From contig JAJDER010000172.1 of NCBI GenBank assembly GCA_029259725.1, forward strand, positions 1 to 41,270: DNA of 41,270 bases, given 5' to 3'. The stretch is from Planctomycetota bacterium (GTDB lineage: Bacteria > Planctomycetota > B15-G4). Each line of letters begins with the position of its first letter. Position 1 is the stretch's first letter. This document shows, in pieces, positions 7,998-14,934 of this stretch. The position numbers and the translations under genes are program-made. The notes under the pieces were generated by a model, which was not told the origin of the DNA, did no database searches, and worked only from the letters and a program-made list of their open reading frames with translations.

Positions 7998-9152
7998 TCA
8001 GACGGTGGCCTTGCTGGCCATCGCGTCGATCAGGATGTCGGCGACCTCGGGGCGCGTGAACTCGACCGGGGGGCGCTCGCCGTTGGTGAGCATCTCGCGC
8101 ACCTTGGTGCCGGAGAGGAAGATCTTGTCCTCGGGCTTGGTGGCGGCGGCCGTCTTGTTGGAGGCCATCGCACCGGCGACCTTGTCCCAGAAGGCGTGCT
8201 CGAACTTCATCGGCACGATGCCGATCTCCTCGGTCGAGAAGTTCTCGAAGATCTCCTGCGCGTCGTAGGTGCCGTAGTAGGAACCCACGCCGGCGTGGTC
8301 GCGGCCGATGATGATGTGCGTGCAGCCGTAGTTCTTGCGGATCAGCGCGTGGAACATGGCCTCGCGCGGGCCGGCGTACCGCATCGCCTGCGGGTACACC
8401 GCGAGCACCGTGCGGTCGGCCGGGTAGTACCTGGCCAGCAGGGTCTCGTAGCAGTCCATGCGCACCTTGGCGGGCGTGTCGTCGCTCTTGGTCTCGCCCA
8501 CCAGCGGGTGGATCATCAGGCCGTCGACGAGCTCGAGCGCGCACTTGGTCAGGTACTCGTGGGCGCGGTGGATCGGGTTGCGTGTCTGGAAGGCGACGAT
8601 CGTCTCCCAGCCACGGGCCTTGAACAGCACGCGGGTCTCACGCGGCGTGAGACGATGCTCGTTGGCGAAGTCGTAGGTGGGCATGTTCAGCACCCACACC
8701 GGGCCGGCCAGGTACTCGTCGCCGATGCTCTTGAGGTACTGCACGCCGGGATGCGCCTCGTCGGTCGTGCCCAGGCAGCCCTGCGCCTCGGAGTCCTTGT
8801 CGAAGCTGTACTTCTCCTGCAGGTGCAGGATGCCGAGCAGGTTGTCCGCTGCGTCGACGAGGGCCAGATCGCTGCCCTCCTCGAGCGCGACGCCCTTGTT
8901 CGACAGGGTGACCGGCAGGGGCCAGGCCGTGCCGTTGGCCAGGCGGCAGCTCTTCACGACCGAACCGAGGTCGTAGCTGCCCATGAAGCCGTCCAGCGGG
9001 CTCAGGGCGCCGATGCCGAGCATCTCGAGGTCGGAGACCTCGCGCGAGTTCAGGGTCAGGCGCGGGGCCTTCTCGGCCTTGGCCAGCAACTCGGTGCGCA
9101 GGTCGCCTTCGGCGATGCGGTTTACGAGGCGTCCACCGTGGGCAGCGATCAT
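7998..9152 (-). CDS. sat: Sulfate adenylyltransferase (ATP sulfurylase)
   Basis: A 384-residue enzyme forming APS and pyrophosphate from ATP and sulfate. It follows the homo-oligomeric Sat family: N-terminal PUA-like domain (about 1-160), then the nucleotidyltransferase domain with FQTRNPIHRAHEY (about 188-200) and GRDHAGVG (about 283-290). There is no C-terminal kinase-like domain; that role belongs to the separate cysC gene. The ATG at 9152 has AGGAGAG about 8-10 nt upstream, and family length matches. A longer frame reaching 9611 is not needed. The gene is 62 bp downstream of the small RHH-like gene and appears to be the second gene of the operon. Confidence 0.96.
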   Translation of the reverse strand: MIAAHGGRLVNRIAEGDLRTELLAKAEKAPRLTLNSREVSDLEMLGIGALSPLDGFMGSYDLGSVVKSCRLANGTAWPLPVTLSNKGVALEEGSDLALVDAADNLLGILHLQEKYSFDKDSEAQGCLGTTDEAHPGVQYLKSIGDEYLAGPVWVLNMPTYDFANEHRLTPRETRVLFKARGWETIVAFQTRNPIHRAHEYLTKCALELVDGLMIHPLVGETKSDDTPAKVRMDCYETLLARYYPADRTVLAVYPQAMRYAGPREAMFHALIRKNYGCTHIIIGRDHAGVGSYYGTYDAQEIFENFSTEEIGIVPMKFEHAFWDKVAGAMASNKTAAATKPEDKIFLSGTKVREMLTNGERPPVEFTRPEVADILIDAMASKATV

Positions 9153-9214
9153 CTGAGGTTCTCTCCTGGTTTCGTTCGGCTTCGGGAAGCGGGAAGAAGG
9201 GGTTGGGTGCGCGA

Positions 9215-9448
9215 CTACAGGTACCCGAGGTTCTCGAGCTTGCGCCGGATCTCGGCGATCTCGTCGTTGGTCACGCTCGGGCGCACATCGGCCTCGGGGT
9301 TCGCCTTCTCCAGCGCGCGATCCCCCACGAGGTCCCGGAGCACGAACACGATGAAGTCGGTCGGGGAGCTGAATCCCGAGTCCCCGATGACCTGCTGGAT
9401 GCGCTCGTAGAGCGGCCGCGGGATCTTCAAGGTGACCTTGTTGTTCAT
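9215..9448 (-). CDS. Small ribbon-helix-helix-like protein, first gene of sulfate operon
   Basis: A 77-residue protein. MNNKVTLKIPRPLYERIQQV is a typical CopG/Arc-type strand-helix start, followed by a second helix (about 28-42). A charged linker leads to the tail TNDEIAEIRRKLENLGYL. It is similar in layout to the 64-residue protein at 1463-1657, so the operon begins and nearly ends with related small proteins. As the promoter-proximal gene it could be an autorepressor. The repeated heptamers at 9522-9544 in its leader would be a natural operator, but neither point is tested. The ATG at 9448 has only a weak ribosome-binding site (GAAGCG). Confidence 0.75.
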   Translation of the reverse strand: MNNKVTLKIPRPLYERIQQVIGDSGFSSPTDFIVFVLRDLVGDRALEKANPEADVRPSVTNDEIAEIRRKLENLGYL

Positions 9449-9521
9449 CGCTTCGGACCCACAGGGAGGGGGAAGTCGCGTATATCGGCCACCCTGTCCG
9501 GGCAGCTGAAGACGACCTGGG

Positions 9522-9544
9522 CTCCAATGACACTCCAATCGGAG
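9522..9544. promoter_or_regulatory. Possible operator: CTCCAAT heptamers one helical turn apart
   Basis: CTCCAAT occurs at 9522-9528 and 9533-9539, 11 bp apart, and the second continues into CTCCAATCGGAG, which has inverted CTCC/GGAG ends. The site lies about 11-33 nt downstream of the predicted minus-strand start of transcription. RHH regulators often bind short tandem heptamer-like sites on one face of DNA, so the first-gene RHH protein is the obvious candidate. This is inference. Confidence 0.35.
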
Positions 9545-9561
9545 CGTCGAAAGGAGTGCAG

Positions 9562-9589
9562 AGAGTACACTGATCGGCGTCCCTGGCAA
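9562..9589 (-). promoter_or_regulatory. Candidate sulfate-operon promoter
   Basis: On the minus strand TTGCCA (9589-9584) is followed by a 16-bp spacer and TACTCT (9567-9562). The -35 matches five of six consensus positions and the -10 three. The predicted leader is about 105 nt to the ATG at 9448. The -10 shares its TA with a plus-strand TACACT, forming a symmetric AGAGTACACT core. Confidence 0.4.
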
Positions 9590-9820
9590 GCCCTGATGGA
9601 TCGAATTCCATGCCTCGGATCCCGGGAGAGCCCGAATCCTTGCCCGCAGCCTCGTTCGACCGGAGCTCGGCCGAACCCCACGGATCGAGACTCCGACTGG
9701 AGCCTCACCGGCCGGGCCCCGGTATCCTTCCGCCTCTCGTGTCGGGACCGGCCTGCGGTCGATCCCATCCAGAGCGCTTTCCCGCGAACCACACACCCCT
9801 CTCTCGAGGAACCCGGACCG

Positions 9821-10333
9821 ATGACCCGCTGCGCCCTCACCTCTCTTCTGCTGCTGGCCGGCCTGGTGTTCACCGGCTGTGGCAGCGCTTCCCTCGACGA
9901 CCTCAAGACCGAAGCCAAGGCGGCGCTCGCCTCCGGTGACCCTGTCGCCGCGCTGAGCGCGGTCGATGCGGGCCTGACCAAGGCCAGGGTCGAGTCCGCC
10001 GACAAGGCCACGCTGTGGTCCTTCGAGGAGCTGCGCCTGCAGGCCCTGGCAAAGGCCGGCAACGCGGAGGAGACGGTCAAGGAGCTCCAGCGGCTGGCGG
10101 CTGACTACGGCGCCCAGATCACGCCCGCGCTCTACACCAAGCTGACCAGCTACGCCAAGGAGACCAACCTGCTCGGCGCCATCGACCTGCTCGATGCCGG
10201 CGCCAAGCGGTTCACCGACGACAGGGCCGCCTTCGAGCAGCTGGCCGTGGGGCTCGGTGAACTGGCCAAGAAGAAGGCCGCATCGGGTGACACCGCGGCG
10301 ATGGAGAAGCTCGCGGCCCTCGGCTACCTGTAG
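9821..10333 (+). CDS. Lipoprotein with helical-repeat domain and LGY tail
   Basis: A 170-residue lipoprotein. The signal peptide ends in the lipobox LVFTGC (Cys about 20). The rest is almost entirely alpha-helical, with TPR-like pairs such as AALASGDPVAALSAVDAGL and KLTSYAKETNLLGAIDLL. The C-terminus is AMEKLAALGYL, close to the tails of the small proteins of the divergent sulfate operon. The ATG at 9821 is preceded by CGAGGA at good spacing. It faces away from the operon across 372 bp. No specific function is recognised. If it is linked to the operon, it would be the envelope component sharing the tail. Confidence 0.75.
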   Translation: MTRCALTSLLLLAGLVFTGCGSASLDDLKTEAKAALASGDPVAALSAVDAGLTKARVESADKATLWSFEELRLQALAKAGNAEETVKELQRLAADYGAQITPALYTKLTSYAKETNLLGAIDLLDAGAKRFTDDRAAFEQLAVGLGELAKKKAASGDTAAMEKLAALGYL

Positions 10334-10665
10334 CAGCCCGTGCGCGAAGTGCTCTGCAGGCGAGGGCGCCTCGAGAACGCCGGCCGTCCCGTTGCTGGGA
10401 CACCAGGCGCTCTGGCCGCGCTCGATCGAGGCGCGGCCCGGCACCCCGCCTGGGGCCCGCGCGCAGCGGCCCACGCTTCGAGCGTCGACCAGCGCCGCCG
10501 CGAGTGCGAGGCAACGCGCTGGCGCTTCACCGGCTGCTTCTCGGATGACTGCACGCCGGGGCGCGCCGAGGGGATCCGCCGGGCCGACATCTCCCCCGAC
10601 ACCTCCCAGTGAGCGACTGACCGAGCACGCGAGGGTCCTGGCCGGGGTTTGCTAGAACGGGCGCC
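10334..10665. other. Intergenic region upstream of thiO-like gene
   Basis: 332 bp without a supported gene. The only items seen are a short inverted repeat GTCCC-gttgct-GGGAC, and TGCTAGAAC just before the downstream start codon (TAGAAC at 10653-10658, 7 nt before the ATG), an extended -10-like sequence that would give a leaderless transcript. Confidence 0.5.
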
Positions 10666-11790
10666 ATGCAGGTCCTCGTGGTGGGCGGCGGAATCCAGGG
10701 GCTCGGCTGCGCCGTGGCGCTTGCCGAGGAGGGTCACGTCGTGCAGTTGCTCGAGCGCGAGCGTCCCGGGCAGCGCGCCAGCTGGGTGGCCGCGGGCCTG
10801 CTCACGCCGACCAGCCCGTGGAAGTACCCGCCGCCGCTGCTCGAGCTGGCGCTGGCCTCCGAGCGCCTCTACCCGGAGTTCGCGGCCCGCCTGCACGAAC
10901 ACACCGGCATCGACCCGGAACACGACGCGTGCGGGATGCTGTACCCGTCGGGGAGCGCGACGCCGCCCGGCGAGATCGAGCAGGCCATGCGCCTGCGCCG
11001 GGCCATGGGCTTCGACCTGGAGCTGCTCGATCGTGACGCTCTCGACGCGTTGCAGCCGGGGCTCGGCCCTGGCATCACGGGCGCGGCCTGGCAGCCGCGT
11101 GCCGCGCGCATCCGGCCGCCACGCCTGCTGAAGGCGCTGGTGCGCCGCGCGGGCCAACTCGGAGTCGAGCTGGTCAGCGAGTGCGAGGTCGTCGGCTTCG
11201 CGCGGGACCGCGACCGTGTCACCGGGGCGATCACGGCCGGCGGCCAGGTGCTCGGTGCCGACGTCGTGGTGCTCGCCGCCGGGGCGTGGTCGAGACGACT
11301 GGCGGCCAGCGCGGCCGTCGACGTCGCCGTGCGCCCGGTGCGCGGGCAGATCCTCCTGCTGGCGGGCGAGCCCGGCGTGCTCGTCCCCGGAGTGATCGAC
11401 GGCGACGATTATCTCGTCCCGCGCCGCGACGGACGCATTCTCGTGGGCAGCACCATGGAGGACGTGGGCTTCGACGCGACCAACACCGCCGAGGCCCTCG
11501 ATGCGCTGCGCGCGGCGGCGCGCCGCCTGCTGCCCGCCGCGGCCGGGATGGTCGAGGAGACCGCCTGGGCCGGACTGCGCCCCGGCACCGCCGACCGCAT
11601 GCCCTACCTCGGCCCCGTCGAGCAGGCCCCGGGGCTGATCCTCGCCTGCGGCCACTTCCGCAACGGGATCCTGCTGGCGCCGATCACGGCGGCCGTCGTC
11701 GCCGACCTCGTGGCCGGTCGAGAACCGTCCGTCGACCTCGTGCCCTTCGCCGCGGGGCGCGCGGCCACTCCCGAGAGGGTGTCGTCTTGA
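10666..11790 (+). CDS. thiO: FAD-dependent glycine oxidase-like protein (ThiO)
   Basis: A 374-residue DAO-family flavoprotein. The N-terminal dinucleotide-binding motif is VLVVGGGIQGLG (3-14). ASWVAAGLLTP follows, as in glycine oxidases that make dehydroglycine for the thiazole of thiamine. Further DAO elements are VVLAAGAWSRRL, VRPVRGQILLL and the C-terminal CGHFRNGILLAP, which closes the FAD site. Length matches ThiO. No other thiamine genes are in the window, so a different amine oxidase substrate is possible. It overlaps the next gene by 4 nt (TTGA). The start codon lies 7 nt after a TAGAAC hexamer, a possible leaderless promoter. Confidence 0.8.
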   Translation: MQVLVVGGGIQGLGCAVALAEEGHVVQLLERERPGQRASWVAAGLLTPTSPWKYPPPLLELALASERLYPEFAARLHEHTGIDPEHDACGMLYPSGSATPPGEIEQAMRLRRAMGFDLELLDRDALDALQPGLGPGITGAAWQPRAARIRPPRLLKALVRRAGQLGVELVSECEVVGFARDRDRVTGAITAGGQVLGADVVVLAAGAWSRRLAASAAVDVAVRPVRGQILLLAGEPGVLVPGVIDGDDYLVPRRDGRILVGSTMEDVGFDATNTAEALDALRAAARRLLPAAAGMVEETAWAGLRPGTADRMPYLGPVEQAPGLILACGHFRNGILLAPITAAVVADLVAGREPSVDLVPFAAGRAATPERVSS

Positions 11791-12413
11791 CCAGCCGAGC
11801 AGGGCTCTCCCGCGTGTCCACCCTGCTGCTCCTCTGGCTGGCGTGCCTGGCCTGCCCGGGCTGTGCGAGCGGCGGCGAGGCGGTTCCCGGCGTCGTCGTG
11901 CCGGCTGACGAGGACCTGCCGGCGTCGAACGTCTCGCCGCCGTTGCCCGGCACGCGGGCCACCGTGGGTGCCCTGCCGGGCGGCCGGCCGGGCGATCGGA
12001 TGGTCGAACTCGGCGACGCCGTGTGGGAGCGCAATGGGCGGACCCAGCAGACCGGGGTGGGCGCTGGCCTCGTCTACGAGCAGCGTGGCGTGCACTGGTC
12101 CACCGTGTTCAGCATCGATGCGCCGGGAACCTATGCCCTGCGCCTCGACTGGGAACCGGGGCCCGACGGTGTGCTCATGGAGCTGCTGCTCGACGGCAGG
12201 CGACTGGGGCTCCCGCGGGACGCCTGGCGACCGACGCAGCGCCGGGTGGTGGCCGAGCTGGGCTCGGCATGGCTCGGCCCGGGCGGGCATCTGCTGGAGT
12301 TCGTCTCGCGGGAGGACGGCGCTGGCGCCGTGGCCCGCCCGCGCGCCGTGCAGCTGCTGCGTCTGCCCCGCGACGAGGGTGGCGCCCCCGCGTCGCTGGT
12401 CGATGCACGCTGA
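11787..12413 (+). CDS. Secreted or lipoprotein beta-sandwich protein, unknown
   Basis: A 208-residue protein. The hydrophobic signal LLLLWLACLACPGC ends in cysteines that could serve as a lipidation site, although no single position is a perfect lipobox. A Gly/Pro-rich linker leads to a beta-rich domain (about 75-190: VFSIDAPGTYALRLDWE, LMELLLDGRRLG) reminiscent of carbohydrate-binding-like sandwich domains. The TTG at 11787 overlaps the thiO-like stop as TTGA with GAGAGG upstream; a GTG at 11814 is the alternative. The 3' end overlaps the acetyltransferase gene by 11 nt. No function is recognised. Confidence 0.6.
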   Translation: MTSRAGLSRVSTLLLLWLACLACPGCASGGEAVPGVVVPADEDLPASNVSPPLPGTRATVGALPGGRPGDRMVELGDAVWERNGRTQQTGVGAGLVYEQRGVHWSTVFSIDAPGTYALRLDWEPGPDGVLMELLLDGRRLGLPRDAWRPTQRRVVAELGSAWLGPGGHLLEFVSREDGAGAVARPRAVQLLRLPRDEGGAPASLVDAR

Positions 12414-13239
12414 AGGCGGAGCGCCGCTCTCCGCGCCCACGACTCCTGAACGCCGACGTCGCGCGCTGGCCCTCCTTCCGGACCGTCCGCGTTGGGTGGA
12501 GGCGCGCGGCATGCTGCGCGAGGTGGCCTGCGAGGTCGTCGAAGCCGAAGCCGAAGGTCACGGTTTCCTGATCCTGCACCCGGTGGACTCCCTGGTGGTC
12601 CTGGTGGGCGAGCCGGGGCTCGGCACCGTGCGAGCCGTGGTGGCGGCGATGTCCGACGCGGCGACGCTGCTGGTCGAGGAGGCTTCGCTGCCGCACGCGC
12701 TGAGCGCGCTGCCCGACTGGAAGGCGCAGGCGGCCGTGCTGCACGAGCTGCCGCCCGGGGCCCTGGCCGAGATCGCCGCGGCAGAGACCGCGCACGCCGG
12801 CGTCGCGCGAGCCGTCGCGCCTCACGCTGATGGCGTCGCGCCTCCCGCCCGTGGCGCCGCGCCCGTCGTGCGGCTGCTGGCCCCGAGCGACGAGCCGATG
12901 CTCCGGGTACTCACGTCGGGTGAGCTGCGCGAGGAGCTCCTGCACCTGCTGCCGACCGCGCCGATCGCGGCCGCGTTTCTCGACCAGCGCGCGGTGGCCT
13001 TCTGCAGCGCTCCCTATCGCACCGAGACGCTCTGGGACGTGGCCGTCGACACGCTGGACGGCTTCCGTCGCCGAGGCCTCGCCACCGCGGCGTTCCGGCA
13101 CCTCGCCGGCAAGCTGGCCGGCGTCGGGCTCGCCCCCGTCTGGGGCGCCGAGGCCGACAACGCGGCCAGCCTCGCGCTCGCCGCCCGCCTGGGTTTCGTG
13201 GCCACCGATGCCCTGCAGGTGGTCACCCGCGAGACGTGA
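12403..13239 (+). CDS. GNAT-family N-acetyltransferase
   Basis: A 278-residue protein. The C-terminal third is a GNAT domain: AIAAAFLDQRAVAFCSAP (beta strands), DTLDGFRRRGLATAAFRHL (acetyl-CoA pyrophosphate loop R-R-x-G-L-A) and GAEADNAASLALAARLGF (the usual N-x-x-S-x-x-L-x-x-x-L-G-F ending). The N-terminal 140 residues are a separate alpha/beta part of unknown role, joined by an Ala/His/Pro-rich linker (about 125-150). The acceptor cannot be told. It starts inside the end of the preceding gene, suggesting coupled translation, and ends 41 bp from the convergent fabI. Confidence 0.8.
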   Translation: MHAEGGAPLSAPTTPERRRRALALLPDRPRWVEARGMLREVACEVVEAEAEGHGFLILHPVDSLVVLVGEPGLGTVRAVVAAMSDAATLLVEEASLPHALSALPDWKAQAAVLHELPPGALAEIAAAETAHAGVARAVAPHADGVAPPARGAAPVVRLLAPSDEPMLRVLTSGELREELLHLLPTAPIAAAFLDQRAVAFCSAPYRTETLWDVAVDTLDGFRRRGLATAAFRHLAGKLAGVGLAPVWGAEADNAASLALAARLGFVATDALQVVTRET

Positions 13240-13280
13240 TCAGCGAGCGTGAGCGCGCGGCGCGGCGTTGGCCACCCGAG

Positions 13281-14051
13281 TCACAGCGCCGTGATGCTGA
13301 ACCCGTTGTCGACGTGGATCGTGGCGCCGGTGATGGCCCGCGACATGTCGGAGAGCAGGAACACGGTCACGTCGGCCACCTCGCTGGTCTCGATGTTGCG
13401 ACGCAGCGGGGCGCGCGCGGCGCAGATGTCGAGCATGGTCGAGAAGCCGCTGATGCCCTGGGCCGCGAGCGTTCGCACCGGGCCCGCCGAGACGGCGTTG
13501 ACGCGCACGTTGCTCGGCCCGAAGTCGTGGGCCAGGTAGCGCACCGACGCCTCGAGCGCGGCCTTCGCCGGACCCATCACGTTGTAGTGCGGGACCACCT
13601 TCTCGGCGCCCATGTACGACATGGTCACGATGCTGCCGCCGTCCGTCATCAGCGGCGTGATGCGCTTGGCCAACCCCGCCAGGCTCCAGGCCGAGATCAG
13701 CTGAGCGGTGGTCCAACCCTCACGCGAGGTGTCGCTGAATCGCCCGACCAGCTCCTCGCGGTTGGCGAAGGCGATCGAGTGCACGGCAAAATCGACCTTT
13801 CCGCCGAAGTGCTCGCTGATCGCGGCCACGCTCTCGTCCATGGCCTCGTCGGTGTTCACGTCGCAGGGCAGGGCGATGGCCTCGCCGGGCAGACCGTCCG
13901 CCAGCTCCGCCACGCCCCTGGCCAGGCGTTCGCCCTGGTAGGTCAGGATCAGACGCGCGCCGTGAGCGGACGCCGCCTTCGCGCAGGCGTAGGCGATGCT
14001 CCGCTTGTTCGCGACGCCGAACACGACGCCTGACTTGCCCTCGAGCAACAT
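13281..14051 (-). CDS. fabI: Enoyl-[acyl-carrier-protein] reductase (NADH)
   Basis: A 256-residue short-chain dehydrogenase that reduces the enoyl-ACP double bond in the last step of fatty acid elongation. The nucleotide-binding start FGVANKRSIAYACA is the FabI type. The catalytic residues Tyr146, Tyr156 and Lys163 (SYMGAE..., HYNVMGPAKA) fall at the same positions as in E. coli FabI. GGSIVTMSYMGAEKVVPHYN and GPVRTLAAQGISGF are characteristic, the latter being the substrate-binding loop. Length is typical. It follows sfsA by 142 bp on the same strand with its own candidate promoter. Confidence 0.97.
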   Translation of the reverse strand: MLLEGKSGVVFGVANKRSIAYACAKAASAHGARLILTYQGERLARGVAELADGLPGEAIALPCDVNTDEAMDESVAAISEHFGGKVDFAVHSIAFANREELVGRFSDTSREGWTTAQLISAWSLAGLAKRITPLMTDGGSIVTMSYMGAEKVVPHYNVMGPAKAALEASVRYLAHDFGPSNVRVNAVSAGPVRTLAAQGISGFSTMLDICAARAPLRRNIETSEVADVTVFLLSDMSRAITGATIHVDNGFSITAL

Positions 14052-14111
14052 CTGCTTCTCCGACGGGAACGGGCGGCCGCGGCCGGCTGTCGGCTCGTCC
14101 CGAGGTTGACC

Positions 14112-14140
14112 ATTCTTCGAGGGCGCCGAGGCGTTTGCAA
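14112..14140 (-). promoter_or_regulatory. Candidate fabI promoter
   Basis: Minus strand: TTGCAA (14140-14135), 17-bp spacer, AAGAAT (14117-14112); four of six matches in each hexamer. The predicted leader is about 50-60 nt before the fabI ATG. Confidence 0.35.
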
Positions 14141-14193
14141 TCGCGGTCCGGGTCTGAGGCCGGAAGTTGGCCGTCGAAAGGCACTCGGCGACG

Positions 14194-14922
14194 TCAGTCG
14201 GCCGTCGCGGCGGCCCGGATCCACGGCAGCCGCGTGCCCATCGAGACGCCGTGGCGGTCGATCCTGGCGCGGTGGGGGAAGAGCTCCACGCCGGCCGCGG
14301 TGACGATCGCCAAGGCCTCGGCCCAGGCCGGGTCGATCTCGTGAGCCGCGTCGAAGGCGTCGCAGTCCGCTCGGGCCACGAAGGGGAGCAGCACCGCGCG
14401 ATGCCCTCGGGCCACCTCGCCGGCGAGTTCGTGCAGGTGCTTGAGTCCGCGTTCGCTGACCGCGTCGGGGAAGTGCGCCGTGCGCCCCCGACGGAGCGTC
14501 ACGTTCTTCACCTCGACGTAGCAGGGCGGCAGCAGTCCGGCCGAGTCGGTCAGCAGCACGTCGATGCGGCTCTTCAGGTCGCGGCCGAAGCGCACCTCGG
14601 GCGTGGCCACGTCGTACGCGGCAAGCTCGGGGACGCGGCGGCGGCGCAGGGCCTCGAGCACGACCCGGTTGGGCACCTGTGTGTCGACCGAGACCCAGGT
14701 GCGACCCGCGGCCACGAGGCGCAGCGTCCAGCGCAACTTGCGATCGGGGTTGGTGGCCGGCGAGACCATCGCCTTCGAGCCGGGCTCGCTGCAGCCGGTC
14801 ATGCGCCCGGTGTTGGTGCAGTGCGCGATCTCCACGCGCCCGTCCTCGAACTGCACGTCGGCCAGGAAGCGCTTGTAGCGACGCAGCAGCGTGACCGGCA
14901 CCAGGGGGGGATCGAAGCGCAC
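14194..14922 (-). CDS. sfsA: SfsA-family nuclease
   Basis: A 242-residue SfsA protein. It has an N-terminal OB-like part (about 1-75, including HCTNTGRMTGC) and a C-terminal nuclease-like core with SRIDVLL and YVEVKNVTL, where the E-x-K arrangement of restriction-endonuclease-like folds is visible. The family was first described as a sugar-fermentation stimulation factor and members have nuclease activity; the cellular role is unclear. It begins 12 bp after the ygfZ-like stop, so the two are probably one transcript. Confidence 0.93.
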   Translation of the reverse strand: MRFDPPLVPVTLLRRYKRFLADVQFEDGRVEIAHCTNTGRMTGCSEPGSKAMVSPATNPDRKLRWTLRLVAAGRTWVSVDTQVPNRVVLEALRRRRVPELAAYDVATPEVRFGRDLKSRIDVLLTDSAGLLPPCYVEVKNVTLRRGRTAHFPDAVSERGLKHLHELAGEVARGHRAVLLPFVARADCDAFDAAHEIDPAWAEALAIVTAAGVELFPHRARIDRHGVSMGTRLPWIRAAATAD

Positions 14923-14934
14923 GCGGGTCCCCGG

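Larger units (their letters stand above)
9449..9820. other. Divergent intergenic region of sulfate operon and lipoprotein gene
   Basis: 372 bp without a gene, separating the minus-strand sulfate operon from the plus-strand lipoprotein gene. It contains a candidate minus promoter (9562-9589), an overlapping plus-strand TACACT (9566-9571), and two CTCCAAT heptamers 11 bp apart (9522, 9533). A plus-strand reading is open but starts far upstream of the lipoprotein signal peptide and is not believed. Confidence 0.6.

Noticed and set aside
1590..8059. Very long plus-strand open frames opposite the sulfate operon (about 820 and 1320 codons)
   Set aside because: They are antisense shadows produced by high GC at third codon positions; their translations are His/Arg/Val-rich, lack family motifs, and the opposite strand encodes recognised enzymes.
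6257..9152. Assimilatory cysteine biosynthesis as the role of sat and cysC
   Set aside because: No reductase, transporter or cysteine synthase is in the window and the partners are AlkP-fold enzymes; the possibility is not excluded because such genes could lie elsewhere.
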